In this document: positions 18,749 through 28,057 of the stretch, in pieces
How the letters are laid out: each line of letters opens with the position of its first letter
Numbering within the stretch: position 1 is the stretch's first letter
Source of the DNA: Sphingobium sp. Leaf26
GTDB taxonomy: Bacteria; Pseudomonadota; Alphaproteobacteria; Sphingomonadales; Sphingomonadaceae
Direction of reading: 5' to 3'
Assembly: GCF_001421665.1 (NCBI RefSeq)
Contig: NZ_LMKV01000009.1
Coordinates: 1-64,000, forward strand
DNA: 64,000 bases
The notes under the pieces: model-generated
Database searches by the model: none
What the model saw: the letters and a program-made list of their open reading frames with translations, nothing else
What the model was told of the DNA's origin: nothing
Made by a program: the position numbers and the translations under genes

Positions 18749-19744
18749 ATGACGCCGGACTCAGCGACGCAGATCAGATGGGGCTTGGCGGCCGCGCTGC
18801 TGGCGGTGGCGGTTGTCGCCATCCTCGCGCTCGTGCCCGATCCCTTCTTCCGCCAGCAGGCGATCGCCACCACGCTGGACGATGTGGAGGGCGTATCGCC
18901 GGGTGTGCAGGTCTATTTCCGGGGCGCCCCGGTCGGCGCCGTCCGCTCCGTCGATCTCAACCGCCGGAACCGCACCTTCGCCGTCGAAATGGGCATCGAC
19001 CGCAACTGGCAACCGTCCGCCTGTTCCTTCGCCACCGTCGCCTCCGCCAATCCGCTCACCGCGCCGCGGATCGAGCTGGTGGCGCTGGAAACCGCCGCCG
19101 CGCAATGCGTCGCCGCCCGCCGCGCCTATGGCTGCGATCCGGTGCCGGCCGGGCGCGACGGGGCGATGCTGACCGGCTGTCGCCGCCCGGCCGACCTGTT
19201 CGAAACCGCCGCGCTGGCGATTGGCGAAGCCGCCAATGTCGCCCGCACCGCCAATGCCATGGCGCAGACATTGTCCGGCCTGTTGCAGGGCGATGGTACG
19301 GGCGGCGCGGGCGACATGGTGCAGGTCGCCCGCAACGCGACCCAGACGCTGGCTGCGCTCAACAACCTCAGCACCCGGCTCGACCACAGCTTCACGCCCG
19401 GCCGGGGCGACATTGCCGTCACCCTCTCCCATGTCCGGCAGGCGACCGGCCGTGCCTCCGAAATCGACGTCGCGGCGCTCAACGGCATATTGCGGGAAAC
19501 CCGCGCGCTGGTGGCGCAGAATCAGGCCAGCATCGCCGGCATCCTAGCCGAAGGAAAGAGCAGCGCCGGCGAAGTGCGCACCATATTGGAGGGGGCATCG
19601 GCCTCGCTGGTGGCGACCAGCGCCAATCTGGAGCGCACCAGCAGCAGCCTCGGCGCGCTCAGCGAGCGGCTGGCGGGCGATCCCACTTTTGCGATCCGGG
19701 GCCAGCGCTATGCCGATCCGCCCCCGCCGGGAGGTCAGAAATGA
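18749..19744 (+). CDS. MCE (MlaD-like) lipid-transport substrate-binding protein
   Basis: 331 residues. One N-terminal membrane helix (about 12-30) anchors the protein in the inner membrane. An MCE domain follows (about 36-115; GVSPGVQVYFRGAPVGAVRSVDL), then a helical region with coiled-coil character that would form the periplasmic tunnel. Such proteins shuttle phospholipids between inner and outer membranes. The ATGA overlap with the next gene couples it to the lipoprotein. The matching permease and ATPase are on the opposite strand downstream, an unusual split for this transporter. Confidence 0.9.
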   Translation: MTPDSATQIRWGLAAALLAVAVVAILALVPDPFFRQQAIATTLDDVEGVSPGVQVYFRGAPVGAVRSVDLNRRNRTFAVEMGIDRNWQPSACSFATVASANPLTAPRIELVALETAAAQCVAARRAYGCDPVPAGRDGAMLTGCRRPADLFETAALAIGEAANVARTANAMAQTLSGLLQGDGTGGAGDMVQVARNATQTLAALNNLSTRLDHSFTPGRGDIAVTLSHVRQATGRASEIDVAALNGILRETRALVAQNQASIAGILAEGKSSAGEVRTILEGASASLVATSANLERTSSSLGALSERLAGDPTFAIRGQRYADPPPPGGQK

Positions 19745-20331
19745 AGCCTTGCGCCCTCATGGTCCTGGCTGTCCTGTCCGCCTGCGCCGCGCTCAAGGGC
19801 GGCGACACGCCGGTCACCATGCGCCTGTCGCCGGCCTTCGCCCCCGGCCAGCCCGTCGCCAGCCCCAGCTTCACCGTCGCGCCGGTGCAGGCGCGCGGCC
19901 TGTCCGGCGGGTTGCGCTATGGCTATGTCGATGCCGCCGCGCCCGGCGAAATCCGGCAAGCCGCCACCTATTTCTGGGAAGAGCCGCCGGCCGACAGCCT
20001 TGCCCGTGCGCTGGTTGCGGGCCTGCGCACCCGCTTCGCCACAGTGACCGGCCCGTCGCTGCCGCTGGCGGCCGACCGTCGCGTGGTGGCCACGCTCGAC
20101 CGGTTCGAGGAAGTGAGTGCCCCCACGGGCGCACAGGCCGTCATCGCTTTCGACGTGACGCAGGTGGCGCAGGGCAAGGCGATCTGGGCCGGCCGTTACT
20201 GCGCGACCCGGCCGATCGCCTCGGCCGCCGGCACCGCCCGCGCCGCCGCCTTTCAGGACGTGATCGAACAGGCCGTCGCCGCCTTCGTTCAGGATGTCGC
20301 GATCGGTGCGGTCACCGCTGCGTCCTGCTGA
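19741..20331 (+). CDS. ABC-type transport auxiliary lipoprotein (MCE system)
   Basis: 196 residues with lipobox LSAC (Cys15). It matches the ABC-type transport auxiliary lipoprotein (PqiC/DUF330-like) family, which pairs with MCE proteins, probably at the outer membrane. Its ATG overlaps the MCE stop by four bases (ATGA). The last 43 bases overlap the 3' end of the convergent ATPase gene, so the two transcripts are antisense there. Confidence 0.82.
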   Translation: MKPCALMVLAVLSACAALKGGDTPVTMRLSPAFAPGQPVASPSFTVAPVQARGLSGGLRYGYVDAAAPGEIRQAATYFWEEPPADSLARALVAGLRTRFATVTGPSLPLAADRRVVATLDRFEEVSAPTGAQAVIAFDVTQVAQGKAIWAGRYCATRPIASAAGTARAAAFQDVIEQAVAAFVQDVAIGAVTAASC

Positions 20332-20990
20332 ATCAGCCTTCCGCGTTCCAGCCGATAGACCCGCTCGCACAGCCGCCCGGCCAGCGCCATGTCCTGCGTC
20401 AGCAGCAGCAGCGCCCGGCCCTGCGGCACGATCCGGCGCCGCACCTGCGCCTCCAGCATGTCGCCGCGCGCAAAAGCCCCCTCGAACGGTTCGTCCAATA
20501 TCAGCAATTCAGGATCGCGCACGAAGGCGCGGGCCAGTTCCGCCCGCCGCCGTTCGCCTGCCGACAGCGTATCGGCGCGGGCCGCCGCCACCTGCTCCAG
20601 CCCGAATTCCAGCAACAGCCGGTCGATCCGCCGCGCCGTCCGCCCGCTGCCGCTGTCCATCGCCAGCCGCATATTCTCCTCGATGCTAAGGTCGCCGAGC
20701 AGCGACCCGCCCTGCATCGCCACGCCGCAGCGCGCCCGCAGCAACCGGCGCGCATCCGGGCCGGTCGCGTCCAGCGCCACCCCCATCAGCCGCACCGTGC
20801 CACTGCCCGGTGGCGTCAGCCCGATCGCCAGCTTCAGCAGCCAGCTTTTCCCGCTGCCGCTGTCCGCCAGGATCGCCACCCGCTCCCCCGGCCCGATGAT
20901 GAGGTCCACCCGGTCGAGCAGCCGCATGCCGCCCAGCACCAGACCCACCGCCTCGAATGCCAGCAGCGCCGTCACAGCAGGGCGGTCCAT
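20289..20990 (-). CDS. MlaF-like ABC transporter ATPase with degenerate motifs
   Basis: 233 residues. It has Walker A (residues 42-49, ADSGSGKS, with Ala for the first Gly), Q-loop (AMQGG, Gln93), signature LSAGE (142-146) and Walker B with catalytic Glu (ILDEP, Glu167). The H-switch is LTQD: Gln199 replaces the usual His. This is the expected energiser for the MCE transporter. The ATG at 20988-20990 overlaps the permease gene by 19 bp. The altered Walker A and H-loop suggest slower hydrolysis or dependence on a partner; this is inference. Confidence 0.85.
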   Translation of the reverse strand: MDRPAVTALLAFEAVGLVLGGMRLLDRVDLIIGPGERVAILADSGSGKSWLLKLAIGLTPPGSGTVRLMGVALDATGPDARRLLRARCGVAMQGGSLLGDLSIEENMRLAMDSGSGRTARRIDRLLLEFGLEQVAAARADTLSAGERRRAELARAFVRDPELLILDEPFEGAFARGDMLEAQVRRRIVPQGRALLLLTQDMALAGRLCERVYRLERGRLIQQDAAVTAPIATS

Positions 20991-21739
20991 AATGCCGCCG
21001 CGCTGAATATCCCCAGCAGGCCGGCGGTGAAGGCGGTGGTGGCGCGCCGTCCGATGTCAGCGGGGGACCGCACCGGCCTTGCCCCCACCGCGCTCCCCAC
21101 GCCAAAGGCGATCAGGGCGTAGAGCAGCAGCTTGGCCATGCCGGTCAGCATCGCCTGCGCCGCATCATGGGAAAAAGCGAAGCCGGCCCACAGCGCCCAG
21201 CCGACATTGGCGATCATCGCCAGGGGCAGCGCGCAGCCGACGATCGCCGCGATCCCGCCCAGCGCCATGTGGATCGGCGCGGACAGCAGCACCGCGACCA
21301 GCGGCGGTCCCAGCACATGCGCCACCGGATCGCGCCCCAGTGCCTCCAGCGCGTCGATCTCCCGGTTGAGCGCCATCGCGCCCAATCGGGAGGACAAGGC
21401 CACCGTCACGCTGCCGCAGGCGAACAGGCCGACCAGCAGCGGCACGATGTCGCGCAGCACGATCTCCGCCAGCGCGCTCAGCACCGGAATCTGTGCATTA
21501 TACAGCGCCAGCAATCGCGCCGCGCCGATCCCGGCGATGAGTCCCGCCAGCATCGCGAGTGGCAGCAGGGTCCGAAGCGGCCGCCAGACATGCAGCGGCA
21601 GGCCATCGGCCAGTTGCCGCCCCGCCAGCCCGTCGCCGGCGATCACCCGCCGCCCCATGCCGGTGCCGGCGCGCATCGTCAGCCACGCCCCTGCGCCGAT
21701 CGCCGCCAGCAGCTTCGCCAGGCCGTTCAGCGCGACCAT
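20972..21739 (-). CDS. MlaE-family ABC permease
   Basis: 255 residues with five to six hydrophobic segments and the MlaE-type core (EIVLRDIVPLLVGLFACG, LGAMALNREIDALEALGRDP). This is the permease that joins the ATPase to the periplasmic MCE protein in the inner membrane. It overlaps the ATPase start by 19 bp and the end of the upstream RyR-domain gene by 13 bp, so all three are translationally coupled. The coupling ties lipid transport to the caspase/RyR operon. Confidence 0.9.
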   Translation of the reverse strand: MVALNGLAKLLAAIGAGAWLTMRAGTGMGRRVIAGDGLAGRQLADGLPLHVWRPLRTLLPLAMLAGLIAGIGAARLLALYNAQIPVLSALAEIVLRDIVPLLVGLFACGSVTVALSSRLGAMALNREIDALEALGRDPVAHVLGPPLVAVLLSAPIHMALGGIAAIVGCALPLAMIANVGWALWAGFAFSHDAAQAMLTGMAKLLLYALIAFGVGSAVGARPVRSPADIGRRATTAFTAGLLGIFSAAALWTALL

Positions 21740-23865
21740 GGCGCCCGGCCGATCGTGCCGTCCGCTTCGATCAATATGGCGCGCGGATCATCGACCGGCC
21801 CCGTCGCCAGCAACAGGTCCGCGCTGGCCGTGGGCTCCGCCATCCCGCCCGCATGAATGCTGTCCGCCCCCGGCACCAGTGCCGCCGCCTGCCGGGCTTC
21901 GTGGCCGGGCAGGGGATCGAGGATCGCCTGCACATGGGCCGGCAGGATCAGTTGCACCAATTGTCCCTGATCCTGCAATGCGATCAGCAGCGCGCGCGAC
22001 CAGCCATCGGACAGGTCGCCGGCAAAGACCGGCGCCCGGTCTGGATAATGGGCGCCAAGGGCCGCCACCAGCGCGGCCGGGTCGGCCGCCCCTGCCGCGC
22101 CACCCGGTCGCAGCGCCACGGTCAGCGTCCGCAACGCCCGCCGCCCGGATGCCCCCAGCAGCCGCGCCATGATCCGCACCTGCTCCCGGTCCAGATCCTT
22201 GATCGGCTCGCTCAGATCGTCATAGGGCAGGATATCGGGGTGCAGCCGGCGGCCATCGTCCCGCACCGGCGCATAGGTCCAGCCCTGCACCAGCTTGGCC
22301 GCCATCCACCGATCATGTTCGGCGCGCGACAATTGCTCCAGCTCGTCCGGGGTCAGGACCAGCGACGGCCCGCCGCCCTCGACCAGCCGCGCCCCGATAT
22401 CGCGCAACTTGAGTTGGTAGCAGTCCGCCACCAGCCGGTTGTCGTCGCGAAAGCTTTCGGGCAGGTCTTCCCATTCCTGCATCGACGTCCGTGCGCCGAT
22501 CCGCTCGCCCTCGGCAAAGCGCCCTTCCAGATAGAAATCATGGATCGACCGGGCCAGCGCGTCATGCCGGTCCTGCAACAGCATGTCGGGATCGGCCAGG
22601 TCGGCCAGGCTGCCGAACGGGAACAGGCCCGCGCCGACATGATGGTTGTGCGCGCCTGCCATGCGGACATGGATCGGCGGCGCGGGCAGGGCGGCGGCGC
22701 GATAGCGGGCGTCGACCGCCAGCGCCACCGCCAGCGCACGATCGTCATCATCCAGGTCGATCAGGATCGCGACCGGTTCGCCGGCCAGCGCGACATGGGC
22801 GTCGATCAGCCCCGCCATCCCCGCCGGATCGGGCCGCGCCTCCACGAAGCGCAGCGGCGACAGGCTGTCCGCGCCGGGATTGCGCGCGTGAAACGCCGCC
22901 TCGGCCTGCCCCGCATCCTGCACATGGATCGCAAAGCCCGGCTTGCCGCCATCGCGATAATGGCCGCCCGCCAGCGTCCGCAGCACATAGCGCTCGATCA
23001 GCGGGGTGAAGCCGATCACCAGCACACCGCGCCCCGCCTGTCCCGCGCGGGTGAAGGCGTCGATCGGCCGGGCCAGCGCCAGATGCCGCGCGGCGATGTC
23101 GGGCAACGCCGCCAGCCGCACCCGCGCGGTGCGCCGGTCGCCTTGCTCGAATCGCTGCTCCACGCTGCGTCGCAGGTCCAGGTCGTCGACGCGCAGGATG
23201 ATGTCGATCGGGTCGCCCGCCGGCCGCACGGCGGCGGCCTGCGCCAGCAGGGCGGAGGCCAGCGCGATATTGCCGCGCGCCTCGCGCGACAGCAGCAATG
23301 CCGCCCGCGCCTTGTCCAGCGCCAGCGCGGCGGCGCTGTCCTCCGCCACATCCTGCTGCACCTCGGCCGCGCCCGCCTCCAGCGCGTCGCCGATCCACAG
23401 CCATCGCCGGTCCTGCGGCCACAGCAGCACGCGCTGCCCGTCTGCCAGCGCGCCTCGCGCCGCCTGCCCCGCCAGTCCGCCGCTCTCGTCCCCGGCGATC
23501 ACCAGATGTCCGCCCCGCGCGCGGATCAGCGCCAGCCGCAGCGGATTGCGCAACTGCTCCCACGCCAGCGCCGCCGTCGACCAGAAGGTCAGCAGCGGTA
23601 GCGCCCAGCGCGCGATATTCAGCGACAGCGGCAGGTCGCGCCCCTCCAGCAATTGCGGAAAGCTGCCGACGATCAGCCGCAGCGCGCGCAGCGCGTCCTG
23701 CATGAGCGTCGTGGGCAGGTGCGCATCGGCATAGGCCTGCGCAAAACCCCAGCTACCCAGCAGGAAGGCGACCGCCATCGCGCCGAAACGCACGACCGGC
23801 GCCACCGGCGGCAGGCGCAGGCCCTTCGCCCTCCCTTGCCGTCGCTGATGGCCCCGGCCGCCCAT
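21727..23865 (-). CDS. RyR-domain membrane protein with TrkA-N-like Rossmann folds
   Basis: 712 residues. Two N-terminal membrane helices (about 27-45 and 83-102) are followed by a Rossmann/TrkA-N-like domain (118-260, GGHLVIAGDESGGLAGQ), a second nucleotide-fold segment (279-400, GRGVLVIGF), and an RyR domain (about 435-570) with EHDRWMAAKLVQGWTYAP and HPDILPYDDL. The C-terminal 140 residues resemble an SLOG-like nucleotide-binding fold, but this is by eye only. It probably senses a ligand or redox nucleotide at the cytoplasmic face of the inner membrane. It follows the papain gene by 8 bp and overlaps the permease gene. Confidence 0.85.
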   Translation of the reverse strand: MGGRGHQRRQGRAKGLRLPPVAPVVRFGAMAVAFLLGSWGFAQAYADAHLPTTLMQDALRALRLIVGSFPQLLEGRDLPLSLNIARWALPLLTFWSTAALAWEQLRNPLRLALIRARGGHLVIAGDESGGLAGQAARGALADGQRVLLWPQDRRWLWIGDALEAGAAEVQQDVAEDSAAALALDKARAALLLSREARGNIALASALLAQAAAVRPAGDPIDIILRVDDLDLRRSVEQRFEQGDRRTARVRLAALPDIAARHLALARPIDAFTRAGQAGRGVLVIGFTPLIERYVLRTLAGGHYRDGGKPGFAIHVQDAGQAEAAFHARNPGADSLSPLRFVEARPDPAGMAGLIDAHVALAGEPVAILIDLDDDDRALAVALAVDARYRAAALPAPPIHVRMAGAHNHHVGAGLFPFGSLADLADPDMLLQDRHDALARSIHDFYLEGRFAEGERIGARTSMQEWEDLPESFRDDNRLVADCYQLKLRDIGARLVEGGGPSLVLTPDELEQLSRAEHDRWMAAKLVQGWTYAPVRDDGRRLHPDILPYDDLSEPIKDLDREQVRIMARLLGASGRRALRTLTVALRPGGAAGAADPAALVAALGAHYPDRAPVFAGDLSDGWSRALLIALQDQGQLVQLILPAHVQAILDPLPGHEARQAAALVPGADSIHAGGMAEPTASADLLLATGPVDDPRAILIEADGTIGRAPWSR

Positions 23866-23873
23866 CGCCGGGG

Positions 23874-25421
23874 TCAGTTGCCGGTCTGGAGCCGGACGAA
23901 GGCGGCCGATACGCCTTCGCCCCGTTGCGCGGCCAGCCGGGCGCGCAGCCGGGTCAGGAATTGCCGCTCGGTCCCGTTCACCACCTCGTCATCGCCAAAC
24001 AGCGGCTTGGCCGACGCCAGCGCGACGATCATCTCCGGGCCGAAGGGCGGGGCGACCTGATAGCGCTGCGCCGTCCGGGACAGGCCGATGGTGACGCGGC
24101 GCGCGCCCTTGCGATCCGGTTCGGGATGGCCGCGATGCAGTTCCACCGCGCTGCCATCCGCCTGAAGATAGATGATGCTGAGATAGGGGCGGGCGGCACT
24201 GGTCGTCGCGCTGACGCCGAAAATGTCATTTTCGCGCATCACCACCGGATCGCCGGCCCGATCCTTGCCATCCTGCGTCAGCACGCTGATCGCGGTGCCT
24301 TCACTGGCCATCGGCGCGGCCAGCGTCAGCGCGGCCTCGCATTGCGGCCAGGGCAGATGGCGCACTGCGAAGCTGCGGCCGGGATCGGCCTTGGCGGACG
24401 CTTCGCGCAGCGCGGCGATGGCGTTCAAATCGCCGGAAAAGCCGGTCACGCTACTGCTGCCCTGCACCATGACCGCACCACAGGGCATGGCCGCCATCTG
24501 ATCGGCGAAGATCTGCGCATCGCTGCGGGGCGGCGGGGGCGGCGTGCCGGACGCGGCCGGGGCGACCGGCGCCTCCAGCGAATAGGCTTCGCCCGCCAGC
24601 AGCCTGAACGTGTCATAGCCGATCCAGGCATAGCCCTTGTCGCCCCAGCCCAGGCCCCAGCTATTCATGACCCGCAGCGCCTGCCGGTCCTCGTCATAGC
24701 CGACGATCGCCATGGCGTGATAGCCGGCCCTGTCCGGCTTGTCGGCGCGGGCATAGATGCCATCGCCCCGGAAGGCCTTGAAATCGGCTGAAGCGGGCAT
24801 GGCGAAGATCACCGGCGCACCCCGCGCCAGCGCGCCCTTCACATCGTCCAGCACGATCGGCGTGCGCCAGTCGTCCTTCACCTCGCGATCGACGGCGCGC
24901 CAGTCGAGCAGGCGGAAATCGCTGGCCTTCGCTTTCAGCGCATCGGGCGCGGGGATGGCGCATTTGGTCATGTCGTCGGGGAAGTCGGCCAGGCTGACCG
25001 CGCCCTCGTTCTTCAACAGGGTCAGCGCCTGGACGATGGTGATGGAGCCGGTACAGGGCGACCCCGCCGGGCGCAGCCGGTTATAGACATAGGCCGGGCT
25101 CATCTGGTCGGCCGGTTCGTCCGGCTGCACATTCTTGTCGCGGAAATTGAGGAATGTGCGCGCCGCATAGGTGGTCGCCCAGGCCACGCAATTGGGCTGC
25201 GGCCCCTGCGATCCGGGCGGCGGATAGGCGTTGGACAGGTCGACCTGCTTGGGCAGATAGGCGCGGAATCGCCCCTGTTTGGGCAGCTTGGCATACTCTT
25301 CGGGGGAAACGGGCGCCGCACCGGTCATGAACATAGTGTCGTCGGCCTGCTGGGCCGACAGCCCCGCACCTGAGAGCGCCAGCAAAGCCGGCGCTCCCCA
25401 TTTCACGAGACGGCGTGTCAT
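23874..25421 (-). CDS. Secreted papain-like (C1) cysteine protease with DUF4384 domain
   Basis: 515 residues with a signal peptide (cleavage after LSA near residue 23). The papain-fold catalytic triad is complete: Gln72 (oxyanion), Cys78 (PNCVAWA), His235 (GYHAMAIVGYD) and Asn253 (NSWGLGWG). After a proline linker comes a C-terminal DUF4384 domain (about 370-475), also found at the end of the caspase at 28805. Export to the periplasm or outside is expected. The start ATG at 25419-25421 follows GGAGG by eight bases. Downstream on the strand, 8 bp away, is the RyR gene. The substrate is unknown. Confidence 0.88.
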   Translation of the reverse strand: MTRRLVKWGAPALLALSGAGLSAQQADDTMFMTGAAPVSPEEYAKLPKQGRFRAYLPKQVDLSNAYPPPGSQGPQPNCVAWATTYAARTFLNFRDKNVQPDEPADQMSPAYVYNRLRPAGSPCTGSITIVQALTLLKNEGAVSLADFPDDMTKCAIPAPDALKAKASDFRLLDWRAVDREVKDDWRTPIVLDDVKGALARGAPVIFAMPASADFKAFRGDGIYARADKPDRAGYHAMAIVGYDEDRQALRVMNSWGLGWGDKGYAWIGYDTFRLLAGEAYSLEAPVAPAASGTPPPPPRSDAQIFADQMAAMPCGAVMVQGSSSVTGFSGDLNAIAALREASAKADPGRSFAVRHLPWPQCEAALTLAAPMASEGTAISVLTQDGKDRAGDPVVMRENDIFGVSATTSAARPYLSIIYLQADGSAVELHRGHPEPDRKGARRVTIGLSRTAQRYQVAPPFGPEMIVALASAKPLFGDDEVVNGTERQFLTRLRARLAAQRGEGVSAAFVRLQTGN

Positions 25422-25449
25422 CACCCGTTCCTCCCCCTGATGTATGTTT

Positions 25450-26361
25450 TTAGAAGCGGTAACCGACGGTCAGCGTCACCGCGTCGAAATCGAAATCATG
25501 CGCGACGCTGCTGGTGCCATGGGTGTAAATGAGGCCGATGCGCAGTTGCTCGGCGCGGCTCTTCTGTTCCGCCTCGCGGGTGCGGATGCCCACGCTCAGC
25601 GCGGCTTCATGCACATTTTCATAGGCTTGCGGATCGCCGGCCAGCTTGGTCCAGGTATAGCTGGCGCGCAGCGATCCCTGCCGCCCGCCGAACATCCGCC
25701 CCTTGAACGGCAATTGATAGGCGATGCCGTTGCGGAACGACCAGACATCTTCCTTGAAATAGAAGAAAGGCTTCTTGCCGATGCCGGTATCGGTGGTGGT
25801 GGACCAGCCGACCATGTTGCCGATGGTCAGGTCGCCGCGACCGACCTGCGCGATCTTGTAGCGGCTGGTGGCGGACATGGTCAGCACTTCGCTGCTGGCG
25901 CCGAAATAGCCGTCATTGTTCGACACGCCAAAGGCGACGCGCGGCGTGATCAACCAGTTGGGCTGGACCGGCAGTTCGACGCCGGCCGACAGGGTGCCCA
26001 GCACCGCCGTGTCGCCCTTGTTGACATGCAGGACGTTCAGGATCGGGTCTACCAGCACGCGGGCGCGGCTGCCCTCGAACGGGCGGAAGGCCTTCTGGTA
26101 GCGCAATTCGTAGCGCTGCCCCTCGGAGCCTGCGCCACCCCAATAGGTGAAGGCGCCGCCGATCGTGTCAGCATCGCCCTCCATGTCGAAACCGGGCGTG
26201 TCCGGATCATCGTCATAGTCGAGGTCGTTGAGATTGAGCGCCGTCGTGACGGCCGTATGTTGCAGGCTGTTCGGGCTACCGATGCTCGCATAATAAGGCG
26301 AAGCAAAGGCCGTGCCCGGCACCAGAATCGCCACCGCGCCTGCGATCAGAAACTTGTTCAT
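25450..26361 (-). CDS. Outer-membrane beta-barrel protein
   Basis: 303 residues with a signal peptide (cleavage after AFA, residue 20), a short acidic region (NDLDYDDDPDTPGFDMEGD), then repeated amphipathic strands such as AGVELPVQPNWLITPRVAFGVSN and a terminal DAVTLTVGYRF with C-terminal Phe. That layout is a mid-size outer-membrane barrel of perhaps 10-14 strands. It lies between two protease genes in the same operon, so it may be a pore, export channel or target of that system. No named family is recognised. Confidence 0.75.
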   Translation of the reverse strand: MNKFLIAGAVAILVPGTAFASPYYASIGSPNSLQHTAVTTALNLNDLDYDDDPDTPGFDMEGDADTIGGAFTYWGGAGSEGQRYELRYQKAFRPFEGSRARVLVDPILNVLHVNKGDTAVLGTLSAGVELPVQPNWLITPRVAFGVSNNDGYFGASSEVLTMSATSRYKIAQVGRGDLTIGNMVGWSTTTDTGIGKKPFFYFKEDVWSFRNGIAYQLPFKGRMFGGRQGSLRASYTWTKLAGDPQAYENVHEAALSVGIRTREAEQKSRAEQLRIGLIYTHGTSSVAHDFDFDAVTLTVGYRF

Positions 26362-26428
26362 GTAAACTTACCCCCTCTTGATGCGCCCCGGTTCCACCCG
26401 CCGGCGCAAACCCTCATTCAACCCCGGA

Positions 26429-28057
26429 TCAGGACGATCCCCCGATTTCGTCCGGTTCCAGATCGCGCACGACGCGCAATCCCGCATCCTGCCGGCGCTT
26501 GCCCGGCGGTACGGTAAAGCGGTTGGCCGATCGCAGCGTATCGGGTGCGCTCTGGAACGACCCGCCGCGCATGATTCGCCCCTTGCAACTCGTATCGGTG
26601 CAGCCCGCTGTCCATTCCCACATATTGCCCTGCATCTGGTTGAGGCCGAAGGCATTGGCGGGATAGCTGTTCACCGCTTCGGGATAGCCGCGATAGGGCG
26701 CGGTATCGGAGCCGTGATAGCGGGCGGTATGATCGTAATTGGCCATGGACGGACCGATATCGTCGCCCCAGGGAAAGGCCGTGGGCGCGCCGGCCCGGCT
26801 GGCATATTCCCATTCCTGCTCGCTCGGCAGGCGATAGGCGCGGCCCGACTGGACCGTCAGCCAGGCGAGGAAGGCCTGCGCATCCTCATAGCTGATGTCG
26901 CTCGCCGGGATCAGCGGATTGGGATTTTCCTTCGACCAGTTGCCCAGCTTCGGACAGGCATTGTCGCGCACGCAGCCATTCCATTCGGCGATCGTCACTT
27001 CATAGACGCCGATCGCGAAGGGTCGGTCGATCTTCACATCGGCTTGCGCCATCTCGTCGCCGCCCCGGCCCGGTTCCGACAGGGGCGATCCGAACGGCGT
27101 GACGCCGGCCGGGACCGCGCGCATCCAGGGGCAGTTGGCGCAGTCGTAGAAACGATCGCTCGCCGCCCGGTCGCAACTGATGAAGCAGGGCGGCGCACCC
27201 TGAAGGCCATAGTCGAAGGTCGGCTTCTGGAAATTCTTGGTCGAGGACAGCGCCACCCGGTCCGACACGCGCTTCAGCGCATCGGCGATATTCTGCTGCG
27301 GCCGGCGGATTTCCTCCGCCAATATCTTGGAAAAGACGCCATCGTCGAACGCGACCTGATCGGCGCTGGTGGAAAAGGCGACCAGATAGCCCTGGTCCGG
27401 CCGGATCGCGGCGGCGGGCGCGCGCACCATGCGGCGCAGCCCCTTGCTGCCGGCCAGTTCGCCCACCGCGCTGGCCTCGGTCCCCGTCTCGGCCGCGATC
27501 ATCTGCGTCAGCGAAGGCGGCGGCGCGGGCAGCACGTTGCGGCACATGTCCAGCACGATCAGCACCGTCTTCGCGCCCGATCCCAGCAGATTGTGGGTCA
27601 GCGCCGCGCGGGTCATCGTCGCGCTTTCGGGCGTCAGGTCGCGGCCTGCATCGACCGGCAGCAGCATGACGTCGCCATAGCTGCCCAATGCCGCGCCATG
27701 GCCGGAAAAATAGAGCGTGCCGAACGCCTTTGGCCCGGCGGCGGCCAGCTTCGCGCGGAAATCGGCGATGGCCTGGCGCATCGCCGCGCGGGTCAGGTCG
27801 CGGCGCACCTGCACCGGGCCGGTCCCGCTGGCGTCGACGAATCCGGTGGCGTTGAGCGCGGTCGCTACCTTGTCACCATCCGTATAAGTGGAACCCAGCC
27901 TGTCGAACGACTGGTACGCGCCGTTGACGATCACCAGCGCCAGGCGCGGTTCGTCCGCCGCGCGCACCGGCCCCGCCAGAACCAGCCACAGCATGGCCAG
28001 CATGGCCGCCAGCGCGCGGAGTCCGCCGCGCCCGCCCCCCGGCTGAATCCGGCTCAT
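26429..28057 (-). CDS. Secreted caspase (C14) fused to an FGE/SUMF1 domain
   Basis: 542 residues. Signal peptide (VLAGPVRA, to residue 33) is followed by a caspase-fold domain (36-280) with catalytic His120 (YFSGHGAAL) and Cys172 (VLDMCRN), then a formylglycine-generating-enzyme/sulfatase-modifying domain (about 325-535) with YRLPSEQEWEYASRAG, GNMWEWTAG and MRGGSF. In such fusions the FGE-like part usually binds ligands or other proteins; formylglycine activity is not shown. The ATG overlaps the end of the upstream gene by four bases (ATGA), and the next gene is 67 bp downstream. Confidence 0.88.
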   Translation of the reverse strand: MSRIQPGGGRGGLRALAAMLAMLWLVLAGPVRAADEPRLALVIVNGAYQSFDRLGSTYTDGDKVATALNATGFVDASGTGPVQVRRDLTRAAMRQAIADFRAKLAAAGPKAFGTLYFSGHGAALGSYGDVMLLPVDAGRDLTPESATMTRAALTHNLLGSGAKTVLIVLDMCRNVLPAPPPSLTQMIAAETGTEASAVGELAGSKGLRRMVRAPAAAIRPDQGYLVAFSTSADQVAFDDGVFSKILAEEIRRPQQNIADALKRVSDRVALSSTKNFQKPTFDYGLQGAPPCFISCDRAASDRFYDCANCPWMRAVPAGVTPFGSPLSEPGRGGDEMAQADVKIDRPFAIGVYEVTIAEWNGCVRDNACPKLGNWSKENPNPLIPASDISYEDAQAFLAWLTVQSGRAYRLPSEQEWEYASRAGAPTAFPWGDDIGPSMANYDHTARYHGSDTAPYRGYPEAVNSYPANAFGLNQMQGNMWEWTAGCTDTSCKGRIMRGGSFQSAPDTLRSANRFTVPPGKRRQDAGLRVVRDLEPDEIGGSS

